Below, piece after piece: positions 28,608 to 35,961 of a stretch of DNA of 35,961 bases (positions are counted from its first letter, which is position 1; the number at the start of each line of letters is the position of its first letter). Origin of the DNA: a virus. The position numbers and the translations under genes are program-made. The notes beneath the pieces were generated by a model. The model did no database searches and had not been told where the DNA came from. It saw only the letters and a list, made by a program, of their open reading frames with translations. The stretch is taken from IMG/VR virus record IMGVR_UViG_3300046328_000070, positions 1 to 35,961 of that record; one strand, 5' to 3'.

Positions 28608-31220
28608 ATGTTTAGTGATGGTCCTATTTCTTCTGCTCCGTTTTCAAGTAGTAGTAGAGTTGCTAGTGTATTTACTAAACTAATTACTTACCTATCAACA
28701 ACTACAGTTACTAGACGTCTGGGTGTTTCATTAATTAAAAGTATTACAAGTACTATTACTGCAACCCTTACAGATGTCTTTGCTTATCTTAAGCAGTTAA
28801 CTGTATCTATTACTAAGACTGTATCTTTAATACGGTCTATCAGACTTACAAAGAGTATTACTGTTACAACCGTAGCATCTATTATTAGACGTATTTTAAA
28901 GACGTTATTAGATCAGATTACCACTACAGCAACAGTAACAACTATTAAGAGTCTGTTAAAAACTATAACAGTTAGTATTACAAATACAATTACTTTACTT
29001 AAGAGTATTGCATTTAAACGTACTTTAACTGTAGCAGTAACAACAACTGCAAGTTTAATTAAACGTCTATTTGAAATTATAAGTAGTACAACTACAGTAA
29101 CAAGTTCAATTACATTAATTAAACAATTACTACGTACTATTAGCGTATCTATTACTACTATTAGTTCTGTAATTAAACGCTTAATTAGAACATTAAGTAT
29201 TACAGTAACAAATACAAGTACTATAATTAATCTTAGAACAGTACTTAAAGCTATAACAGCTACAGTAACCACTGCAGTTACTATTATTCGTAGTATCTTA
29301 AAACCAATTACACGTACTGTGTTAGTAACAGTTAGCTTAACTAAACGATTGTTTGAGACATTAACAGTGTTAGTTACTAATACAGTAACCTTAATTGAAT
29401 TAGCTGCTATCTTACGTACATTGGCAGTAACGTCAACTGTTGTAGTTTCGATGATTCGTAGTATTAAAATAACTCTTACTGATTTAATATCTACAACAGT
29501 CACACGACTAAGTAGTGTATTAAAACCATTAAGTGCATCTGTTACTAATACTGTTAGCATGATTAAATCAATTAGATTAATTAAGGCAATAACAGATACT
29601 GTTGTTATTACGCAACAAAAAGCATTATCTTTATTTAAGACTGTAACAAGTACAGTTACTGTGACTATACGTAAAGCTTTAAGTTTAATTAAAACAATTA
29701 GTATTACCGTAGTTCCTACAATGATTAAGGCCATTAGCCTTATTAAAACCATTGCAGTTACTGTAACAACTTTATTATTTAAGTCTGTACCTAAGACTTT
29801 AAGTGATCTTGTTGCTACCTCAGTAACCTTAAGTAGAGCATATTCATTAATTAAAGCTATTAATAGTACTGTAACTCCTACTATTAAAAAGGCTATTAGT
29901 TTAATTAAAACTGTAAGCAGTTCAGTTGTTATTAGTTTAATTAGACGTATTAATAAGATCTATAGAGTAACAGTTACATCAGTAAAAACCCTTAGAAAGT
30001 CTGTGTTAAAGCCTATTACTAGAGCAATAACTACAGTAGCTATTTTAAATGTATTACGTGCTAGGATAATGACAGTAGCTATTACTACTACAAGGTCCTT
30101 GTTTAAACAAGTAGGTAAGCGTATAACAGCTACTAAGACTGTTATAGCCACTATGACTAGAGGTAGGGCTAGGGTATTAAGTATAGTATCTAATGTAACT
30201 ATAACTAGCCATAAGCTTGTTTATAAGTATCTTAATGTATTAGTTAACGTTTTAATTAAGTTCTATAAAGATGTTATTAATGTATTTGGTAATATTACTA
30301 AGTACACTATTAAACTAAAACCTAGAAAAACACTTACACATATTACTAAGAGTTTGCGTGTAGATGTTTCTAGTAAGAAGTCTTTAATTAATATTGTTAA
30401 AGGGTTTACTATTAGGTTATGGAGAGCTGAAAAACAGCCTATCTTAGAAAGACCAGAGTACAGCATTTTAACATTAGGTGCATGTCATAGGTCTTATAAG
30501 AACTTACCTAAAGTAAAAGTAAACACTAACTTACATGTAGATATGGTAATAATACCAGCTGCAAGTGATTATGTTAAATCAGTATATATTGCAATTGATG
30601 TAGCCACATTAACTACTAGAGGTAATATGCCATTAGTACATATTTGGCAGTCTCCAAACCAGTATCCTGGTGGACAGTCTGTCTATAAGTATTTATTAGG
30701 TAGTGATCCTAGTGGTTTTGCTTATACCTATGAAGACTCTGTAACGGCCCTAAACGAGGCTACAGGAGGCGTTCCATATGCCTATGATGGGTCAGCTACT
30801 ATAGGAGACGCAACGTTCACTATGGGCGATTTACCGGCTTTACAGACATTTGATAAGTATCTTGATGTTAGAACCCCAATTACTTCAACTTATGGTGATT
30901 TCTACTCTGTAAGTGATGGTTCTATTACACCATATACTCATGGTACTGTATGGTCTTATGTTGATTTATTCCCACAAAGTACAGTTAATGATGCTAACTC
31001 ATTGACAAATACTACAACATATCCTACATATCCATATACTGCAGGTCTCTATTATTATTATGATTCATTAAATGGTGGTGGTACATTTAATACTCGTGGT
31101 GAAATGGATACCTTTAGAGATGTTACTATTGCAGATTGTTTAAGCAATGGCTATGGTTTAACAACCCTATTCTATGACACTGATGGTGGTTACTATCCAG
31201 ATGTTACTATACCACTTTAA
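28608..31220 (+). CDS. repetitive cationic protein with C-terminal domain (870 aa)
   Basis: About residues 20-560 are a degenerate tandem array with a period near 19-20. Its unit reads roughly K-[ST]-[IL]-[ST]-x-[ST]-[IV]-T-x-T-x-[ST]-[LI]-I-[KR]. It contains very few acidic residues, so this part is strongly cationic and beta-prone. The last 270 residues are non-repetitive, aromatic and acidic. The gene sits among fibre genes and is probably a virion protein. Candidate roles are a long fibre shaft or a membrane- or DNA-interacting protein. Homologous repeat proteins with unknown function exist in marine phages. The coding strand is unusually A/T-rich. Confidence 0.75.
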   Translation: MFSDGPISSAPFSSSSRVASVFTKLITYLSTTTVTRRLGVSLIKSITSTITATLTDVFAYLKQLTVSITKTVSLIRSIRLTKSITVTTVASIIRRILKTLLDQITTTATVTTIKSLLKTITVSITNTITLLKSIAFKRTLTVAVTTTASLIKRLFEIISSTTTVTSSITLIKQLLRTISVSITTISSVIKRLIRTLSITVTNTSTIINLRTVLKAITATVTTAVTIIRSILKPITRTVLVTVSLTKRLFETLTVLVTNTVTLIELAAILRTLAVTSTVVVSMIRSIKITLTDLISTTVTRLSSVLKPLSASVTNTVSMIKSIRLIKAITDTVVITQQKALSLFKTVTSTVTVTIRKALSLIKTISITVVPTMIKAISLIKTIAVTVTTLLFKSVPKTLSDLVATSVTLSRAYSLIKAINSTVTPTIKKAISLIKTVSSSVVISLIRRINKIYRVTVTSVKTLRKSVLKPITRAITTVAILNVLRARIMTVAITTTRSLFKQVGKRITATKTVIATMTRGRARVLSIVSNVTITSHKLVYKYLNVLVNVLIKFYKDVINVFGNITKYTIKLKPRKTLTHITKSLRVDVSSKKSLINIVKGFTIRLWRAEKQPILERPEYSILTLGACHRSYKNLPKVKVNTNLHVDMVIIPAASDYVKSVYIAIDVATLTTRGNMPLVHIWQSPNQYPGGQSVYKYLLGSDPSGFAYTYEDSVTALNEATGGVPYAYDGSATIGDATFTMGDLPALQTFDKYLDVRTPITSTYGDFYSVSDGSITPYTHGTVWSYVDLFPQSTVNDANSLTNTTTYPTYPYTAGLYYYYDSLNGGGTFNTRGEMDTFRDVTIADCLSNGYGLTTLFYDTDGGYYPDVTIPL

Positions 31221-31231
31221 AAAGGCTTATT

Positions 31232-31543
31232 ATGGCAGATACATTTAGTTACAAAATACCTACGGAAAGTGCACTCTTTACGTTTGACTTTTCACAGGTA
31301 TTAGAACCAACAGAAACAATCTCTACCGCAGTGTGTACTATTATAGTCATGAGTGGTGTAGATGCTAATGCTGATGATATGATAGTCAATGCGGCTATCA
31401 TTGATGGACAGACAGCTATGCAGAGGATTGAGGGTGGTGTCAGTGAAGTCTCTTATAGGCTTGTTATGACTGTCACTACCAGCGAATCTAATACATATGT
31501 AGGTGTTGGCGATATTTCAGTATATGGCGCTGAACTAGTATGA
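31232..31543 (+). CDS. small structural protein (103 aa)
   Basis: A 103-residue beta protein (FSYKIPTESALFTFDFSQVLEPTETISTAVCTI), resembling a phage Ig-like small domain of about 100 residues. It follows the repetitive protein and overlaps the next gene (ATGA). Function unknown; perhaps attachment of the fibre. Confidence 0.6.
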   Translation: MADTFSYKIPTESALFTFDFSQVLEPTETISTAVCTIIVMSGVDANADDMIVNAAIIDGQTAMQRIEGGVSEVSYRLVMTVTTSESNTYVGVGDISVYGAELV

Positions 31544-31767
31544 GTTATACTCCTTCCTATAAAAAAGGGGATTGGATTGCAATGTGTGATGTCTGTGGAC
31601 GAAAGTACAAGGCATCATTACTTGCTCAGCGATGGGACGGCCTTATGTGCTGTACCCAAGACTGGGAGCCAAGACAACCTCAAGACTTTGTAAGAGGACA
31701 GACTGATATCATGAAAACACCATGGTCTCGTCCAGAGCCTGACGATACTTTTATTGATGTTGAATAA
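31540..31767 (+). CDS. Zn-ribbon-like small phage protein (75 aa)
   Basis: A 75-residue protein with CDVCG (Cys16, Cys19) and a Cys37-Cys38 pair within LMCCTQDWEPRQPQDFVRG. Similar small Cys proteins are common in podovirus tail regions. It could bind zinc. It ends just before the promoter at 31773. Confidence 0.7.
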   Translation: MSYTPSYKKGDWIAMCDVCGRKYKASLLAQRWDGLMCCTQDWEPRQPQDFVRGQTDIMKTPWSRPEPDDTFIDVE

Positions 31768-31772
31768 AAAGC

Positions 31773-31801
31773 TTGACAACTTATCAATAATATGGTATAA
31801 T
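31773..31801 (+). promoter_or_regulatory. sigma-70 promoter for lysis/tail operon
   Basis: TTGACA (31773-31778), a 17-bp spacer ending TATGG, and TATAAT (31796-31801), all consensus. ATTAATATATACA follows, nearly the same as at 16566. It precedes the holin-like gene by about 25 bp. Confidence 0.9.
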
Positions 31802-31825
31802 ATTAATATATACACAGGAATTTAA

Positions 31826-32053
31826 ATGACAATAGAAGCCCTTGAACATCGTGTTGTTCGCCTAGAGGTTAAGACAGACAATCATGAAGAAGACATTAAG
31901 GAGCTTCGTGACTCTCACTTAGATCTAAAGGCAACGATGCATAGTATTGAGAAATCATTAAATCAGATTAAGTACTTAGCAATGGGTGCCTTAGCTGTAG
32001 TAGTAGCCCAGACTATAGGTCTGGATAAAGCAATTAAACTTATATTAGGATAG
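31826..32053 (+). CDS. XhlA / holin-like protein (75 aa)
   Basis: A 75-residue protein: a coiled coil (EALEHRVVRLEVKTDNHEEDIKELRDSHLDLKATMHSIEKSL) followed by a single C-terminal membrane span (YLAMGALAVVVAQTIG). This matches the layout of haemolysin XhlA-type proteins, often paired with holins. It probably acts at the inner membrane at the end of infection. A dedicated promoter lies directly upstream. No endolysin is seen in the window. Confidence 0.7.
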   Translation: MTIEALEHRVVRLEVKTDNHEEDIKELRDSHLDLKATMHSIEKSLNQIKYLAMGALAVVVAQTIGLDKAIKLILG

Positions 32054-32054
32054 T

Positions 32055-32810
32055 ATGTCAAGTACATTTACTGTAACACGTGATCAGATTATTCAGTTAG
32101 CATTACGTAAATTGGCTGTTTTGGAACTAGGAGATACTCCAGATCCTGCTACTGTCTCTAATGCTAGTCTAGCTTTAAACTTATTATTAAAACAAATGTC
32201 TACTGAAGGGTTAAAGCTTTGGAAGATACAAGAGGTTATTGTACCTCTTACAAGCGGTCAGACATCGTATACACTTGGTGGTACTGGTGGTGATGACATG
32301 TATATGCCTGATGGCACTACATTAATTACAGATAAACCATTGAAACTTATACAAGCTTTCTATCGTAATAGCAGTACTCCACCTGTGGATGTACCTATTA
32401 TGTTAATCTCTAGACAAGAATACAACATCCTTGGATCTAAACAGAGTCAGGGTGTATCAAATAGCGTGTACTATGATGTACGTCGTGATAACGGTATCCT
32501 TAATGTATTCTTAACACCAGATGATTACACTGCTACAAACAACGAATTACATTTAGTATTTCAATTCCCTATTAACGATCTCTCTAGAGCTCAAGATATT
32601 CCTGACTTCCCTAATGAGTGGATGAATACATTAGTCTGGAACTTAGCAGATCAGTTAGCAATTGAATACGCTGTTCCAGCTAACCATAGACAAGAGATTG
32701 CTATTAGAGCTTCAACATATAAAGAACAATTAACGTCTTGGGATGTAGAGTCATACAGTACTTTCTTCCAACCAGACTATAGAAATAGTAGATACTACGG
32801 AAAAATCTAA
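32055..32810 (+). CDS. head-to-tail adaptor / tail tubular-like protein
   Basis: A 251-residue protein beginning FTVTRDQIIQLALRKLAVLELGDTPDPATVSNASLALN, characteristic of podovirus adaptors (P22 gp4- or T7 gp11-like), which extend the portal. Later segments include FPNEWMNTLVWNLADQLAIEY. It directly precedes the tail-hub gene and is coupled to it (TAATG). The choice between gp4-like and gp11-like is not settled. Confidence 0.75.
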   Translation: MSSTFTVTRDQIIQLALRKLAVLELGDTPDPATVSNASLALNLLLKQMSTEGLKLWKIQEVIVPLTSGQTSYTLGGTGGDDMYMPDGTTLITDKPLKLIQAFYRNSSTPPVDVPIMLISRQEYNILGSKQSQGVSNSVYYDVRRDNGILNVFLTPDDYTATNNELHLVFQFPINDLSRAQDIPDFPNEWMNTLVWNLADQLAIEYAVPANHRQEIAIRASTYKEQLTSWDVESYSTFFQPDYRNSRYYGKI

Positions 32811-34729
32811 TGCCAATTCAAAGACTACCATTAACACAACCCATTGAAAGTCGTACTGCTTCCTTTACAAAAGACTCTAGAAGCGTTAATGGTTACTTTG
32901 AAACCAGAGACACTAAACGAGAGTTTATTAAACGTCCTGGGTTAGAGTATGCATCTAACATCGTAACTACTGTTATACCGGAAGTAGCACAGGCTCAAGG
33001 CCTTGCTGAGTTTAGAAACATGCTTATTGCTGTTATTGAGAATACAGTATATAAGATTGACCCTACTACTTATGATCAAGAGATTATAGGTACTATTGAT
33101 GGGGTTGTTGCTCAAGTATGGTTTGTTAAAGACTTTCTAGATATGCACTTAGTATTCCATAATGGAACTAATGGTTATTACCTAGATGATACTTTTGCAT
33201 TAACTCAGCTTAAAACAGACAACGTAATTAAAGTAAACATTATAACAGGTGGTACTACATATCCTGAAGATACTACTGTTGTATTTGGTGCACCTCCTGT
33301 AGGTGGTACTCAAGCAACAGGTACTGTACAAGTTACTGGTGGAGTCATTACTGGAGTCACTGTAACTAATGGTGGTTCTGGTTATCTAACAGCACCTAGT
33401 GTTACGTTCTCAACATATTCATATACATCTCCTTTTGTTATTAATACATCAGGAACAAACATACTAACAGTCAGTTCATATACTGGAACTATTACTACAG
33501 GTATGACAGTAACTGGTATTGGTGTACCAGTAGGTACTACAGTAACAGCAGTAACCGAAACATCACCATATAATTATACTATTGAGATTAGTAATAATAC
33601 AACAGCATCGGTAGCTATTGCTACCTTCTCTGAACCACAAGCTGGGGCAGAAGCAGTTGCTGTATTAAATGCTTTTCCAGCAGGTAACTTTGCTACTAAC
33701 ATTGTGTTCTTAGACCAATATATCTTTATTGGTGGCTGTAATAATAGAATCTACAATAGTTATGTAGGAGATTGTACTAAGTGGAATGCTCTTGATTACT
33801 TATCATTTGAACAGTCTACTGACAGATTACTTGGTATTGCTAAACACTTTAACTACTTAGTAGCTTTTGGTGAGTGGAGTACACAGTTCTACTATGATGC
33901 TGCTAATGCAACAGGATCACCTCTTGCTAACTCAGCTACTTATATGATTGAGATTGGAGTTGCGGCTCCAACATCTATTGTACAGTCAGAACAAACTGTA
34001 ATCTGGGTAGGTAAAAGTAAAAACAATGGAGCTTCTGTATACTTATTAGAAGGTACATCTCCACAGAAAGTATCAACCCACAACATTGATAGGTTCTTAA
34101 CTAACTCTACATTAGAAAAAGTAACTGCCTATACTGTTAAGGTAAATGGTCACTTATTCTACATTCTGTCCTTGCATGATACTAACGTTACATTAGTATA
34201 TGACTTAATGGAAAAGACTTGGTACCAATGGACACAGTGGGCTAAGGGATCTAATGACCAGCCTAATGCTGGTGTATATGGCGAGTCTTATTTTAGACCT
34301 AGCTATTATGCACAAGTAGTTAATAAACCTTTTGTATTAGATGATGATAATGGTTCATTGTACATTGTAAATCCATATATGTATACGGATAACAATGCTC
34401 CAATCTACTATAGATCAGTATCAGATAATACAGACAGTGGAACAACTAAACGAAAGTTCTTCCATAGAATAGAAATTATTGGTGACAAGATACCAGCGAC
34501 CATGCTGATTCGCCATACAGAAGATGATTACAATTCATGGTCAAACTATAGACAAGTAGATCTAAGTAAACCTAGAGCTCAGCTATATCAATGTGGTCAA
34601 ACACGTAGACGAGCTTGGGAGTTCTTATGTACAGATGATGTACCACTAAGAATTGACTCAGCAGAGATAGACTTCTCTATTGGAGAAATGGAACAAGAGG
34701 CCGTAGGGCCAACACAGCGAAGAGGATAG
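32810..34729 (+). CDS. P22 gp10-like tail hub / DNA stabilisation protein
   Basis: A 639-residue protein that starts MPIQRLPL, as P22 gp10 does. It has a pattern shared with that family: GYFETRDTKREFIKRPGLEY, then GIAKHFNYLVAFGEWSTQFYYDAANATGSPL (about 340-370), IEIGVAAPTSIVQ, and late RKFFHRIEIIGD and RRRAWEF. Gp10 forms the propeller hub at the portal end that seals DNA and joins the tail needle. Residues about 142-285 contain extra Gly/Thr-rich repeats (GGSGYLTAPSVTFS) not in P22 gp10. Good support from gene order. Confidence 0.8.
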   Translation: MPIQRLPLTQPIESRTASFTKDSRSVNGYFETRDTKREFIKRPGLEYASNIVTTVIPEVAQAQGLAEFRNMLIAVIENTVYKIDPTTYDQEIIGTIDGVVAQVWFVKDFLDMHLVFHNGTNGYYLDDTFALTQLKTDNVIKVNIITGGTTYPEDTTVVFGAPPVGGTQATGTVQVTGGVITGVTVTNGGSGYLTAPSVTFSTYSYTSPFVINTSGTNILTVSSYTGTITTGMTVTGIGVPVGTTVTAVTETSPYNYTIEISNNTTASVAIATFSEPQAGAEAVAVLNAFPAGNFATNIVFLDQYIFIGGCNNRIYNSYVGDCTKWNALDYLSFEQSTDRLLGIAKHFNYLVAFGEWSTQFYYDAANATGSPLANSATYMIEIGVAAPTSIVQSEQTVIWVGKSKNNGASVYLLEGTSPQKVSTHNIDRFLTNSTLEKVTAYTVKVNGHLFYILSLHDTNVTLVYDLMEKTWYQWTQWAKGSNDQPNAGVYGESYFRPSYYAQVVNKPFVLDDDNGSLYIVNPYMYTDNNAPIYYRSVSDNTDSGTTKRKFFHRIEIIGDKIPATMLIRHTEDDYNSWSNYRQVDLSKPRAQLYQCGQTRRRAWEFLCTDDVPLRIDSAEIDFSIGEMEQEAVGPTQRRG

Positions 34730-34732
34730 TAA

Positions 34733-35179
34733 ATGGTAACATACCAGGAAGAGTCATACTTAGATTGTATTGACGAGTTAAAACAGATTTACCCAGAACA
34801 TTATGACGAGTTGACCGTAACTAAAAGCGTTCCACTAGAGCCTAATTATGATGCATATAATAAGCTATCTGAACTTGGAATTCTTAAGTTAATTACGTGT
34901 CGTAAAGACTCAGAATTAATTGGATACATTATGTTTATTATTACTCCACATCTACATTATAAGTCATGTATAACAGCCGTAGAAGATATCTACTTCTTAA
35001 AGAAACAATATCGACAAGGCCGTACTGGTATACGACTATTTCAATTTGCTGAGACTTATTTGAAATCATTAAATGTAAACAGAGTTATTTATGGTACTAA
35101 GGTACATCTAGATAACTCTAAATTATTTGAATATCTAGGGTACACTTTCTTTGAGAAGTTGTACACTAAACTAATATAG
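34733..35179 (+). CDS. GNAT-family N-acetyltransferase
   Basis: This 148-residue protein has GNAT motif A-like features: VEDIYFLKKQYRQGRTGIRLFQFAE, where RQGRTG provides the acetyl-CoA pyrophosphate loop, followed by a VNRVIYGTKVHLDNSKLFEYLGY segment. Length fits the family. It lies among tail genes and may modify a virion protein or a host target. Substrate unknown. Small start spacing (4 nt) implies co-translation with the hub. Confidence 0.8.
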   Translation: MVTYQEESYLDCIDELKQIYPEHYDELTVTKSVPLEPNYDAYNKLSELGILKLITCRKDSELIGYIMFIITPHLHYKSCITAVEDIYFLKKQYRQGRTGIRLFQFAETYLKSLNVNRVIYGTKVHLDNSKLFEYLGYTFFEKLYTKLI

Positions 35180-35187
35180 AGGATATT

Positions 35188-35826
35188 ATGGCTGGGTCAC
35201 TAGGAATGGTAAGTAGTGCAATGGGAATTGCAAGTGGTATTAACGGTCTCTTTGGAGGCGGTGGCGGAGGAGGCGGCGGTGGCGGTTCATCTGCATATGA
35301 TCCATATGGCCCCTACCGTGCAGGTGCTGCTGCAAAACTAGATGCATTAATGAATAACCCTGCTACTGCTATGTCAATGCCAGGTTTCCAGATGCAATTA
35401 GATCAAGGTATTAATGCTGTTGAACGTGGTGCTGCTGCTAAAGCAGGACTATTCTCAGGTGGAGAACAAGCAGCATTACAAGCTACTGGTATGAATACAT
35501 TTGGTAGCTATTACAATAGTACGTTAGCTAACTTAATGCAGATGTCTGGTGCTACTGATAAGCCATCAGCAGCTGGATTAGCAGCCTCTCAAGCTGCATT
35601 AAATCAACAGACTTTAGATCAACGTAATATGCAGAATATCACTGGTGGTATTGGTGGATTACAGGGTGCTTTTGGTACACCTATGACTTCATATGATTCA
35701 GTAGGTACTAGTTGGTTCTCTCCGTATTCATGGGGTAATGGCGGATCATCTAATTATCTAGGATCATTAGGTGGTGGCGGATATGATCCTGCATTAGGTG
35801 GTGGAACTACTGGTCTAGGAGATTAA
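35188..35826 (+). CDS. glycine-rich internal/ejection-like protein (212 aa)
   Basis: A 212-residue protein. It has an amphipathic start (SLGMVSSAMGIASGINGLFG), an eleven-residue glycine run (about 24-34), a helical core with GFQMQLDQGINAVERGAAAKAGLFSGGEQAALQ, and a Gly-rich C-terminus. This pattern is typical of podovirus internal proteins that are injected with DNA (P22 gp7-like role). AGAGGA precedes the ATG. Role inferred from position and composition. Confidence 0.65.
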   Translation: MAGSLGMVSSAMGIASGINGLFGGGGGGGGGGGSSAYDPYGPYRAGAAAKLDALMNNPATAMSMPGFQMQLDQGINAVERGAAAKAGLFSGGEQAALQATGMNTFGSYYNSTLANLMQMSGATDKPSAAGLAASQAALNQQTLDQRNMQNITGGIGGLQGAFGTPMTSYDSVGTSWFSPYSWGNGGSSNYLGSLGGGGYDPALGGGTTGLGD

Positions 35827-35827
35827 T

Positions 35828-35961
35828 ATGGCTGATAGCTTAATGGCAGCATATAAAGAAGGCTATGAAGCAACACGATCAGTAGCAGAAGATGTTGCTA
35901 GTCGAGATATGCTTAAACAGTCCTATGAACAATCAGTAGAAACAGATGAAAAGACTGGTGA
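35828..35961 (+). CDS. start of next internal-protein gene (cut by window edge)
   Basis: ATG 35828 follows the previous stop by one base. It opens a frame running off the window for 44 codons (MADSLMAAYKEGYEATRSVA, then DVASRDMLKQSYEQSVE). The helical, polar start resembles internal virion/ejection proteins. Full length is not visible. Confidence 0.6.
   Translation, partial: MADSLMAAYKEGYEATRSVAEDVASRDMLKQSYEQSVETDEKTG

Noticed and set aside
28913-29752. Long open frame of 279 codons on the minus strand
   Set aside because: It is antisense to the repetitive gene. The Thr/Val/Ile repeat codons contain no stops in reverse, so the long frame is a by-product; no ribosome binding site or operon context supports it.

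Overview
The window is part of the genome of a lytic tailed phage with a short (podovirus-like) tail. It has about 40% G+C by eye. It contains no integrase, repressor, rRNA or tRNA that I can see. Two head-to-head gene blocks diverge from a roughly 1.1 kb non-coding region at 15.51-16.62 kb. The left block (1-15.5 kb) is on the minus strand and the right block (16.6-36 kb) is on the plus strand. Both ends of the window cut through genes. Genes are tightly packed, with many TAATG or ATGA stop/start overlaps. The host is probably Gram-negative, because near-consensus sigma-70 promoters precede key genes and no phage RNA polymerase is visible. I cannot name the host.

The left block, read from 15.5 kb down, opens with about ten small accessory proteins (15.5-12.5 kb). 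Two are membrane or acidic microproteins, and two share an RGSN motif. Next comes a compact cassette (12.5-6.5 kb) for ATP-dependent amide-bond chemistry: a class I glutamine amidotransferase/gamma-glutamyl hydrolase, a phage COOH-NH2 ligase, an Amidoligase_2-type enzyme, a class II glutamine amidotransferase with a C-terminal Zn-ribbon, a RimK-like ATP-grasp ligase, and a small protein that reads like the glycine cleavage H protein but lacks the lipoyl lysine. Three conserved-looking unknown proteins are interleaved. Below this (6.5-0 kb) are small genes and a replication module: a stand-alone TOPRIM primase, a stand-alone DnaB/gp4-type helicase, a family A DNA polymerase split into two genes around a 64-codon ORF, a probable ssDNA-binding protein and a 5'-3' exonuclease.

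The right block is the packaging and virion module. In order it encodes TerS, TerL, portal, a small protein, a GroES-like co-chaperonin, scaffold, two head-associated proteins and the major capsid protein, followed by a terminator. Several small structural proteins come next, then a tail fibre with YadA-head-like repeats and an 870-residue protein built largely of cationic, Thr/Val/Ile-rich repeats. A fresh sigma-70 promoter then precedes an XhlA/holin-like protein, a head-tail adaptor, a P22 gp10-like tail hub, a GNAT acetyltransferase and glycine-rich probable ejection proteins.

The most interesting content is the amidoligase cassette with its putative carrier protein. Next are the split polymerase with an in-frame stop between the inserted ORF and the C-terminal half, the repetitive cationic protein, and the structured non-coding divergent region with two identical palindromes. 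All family assignments come from reading motifs by eye; no searches were run.
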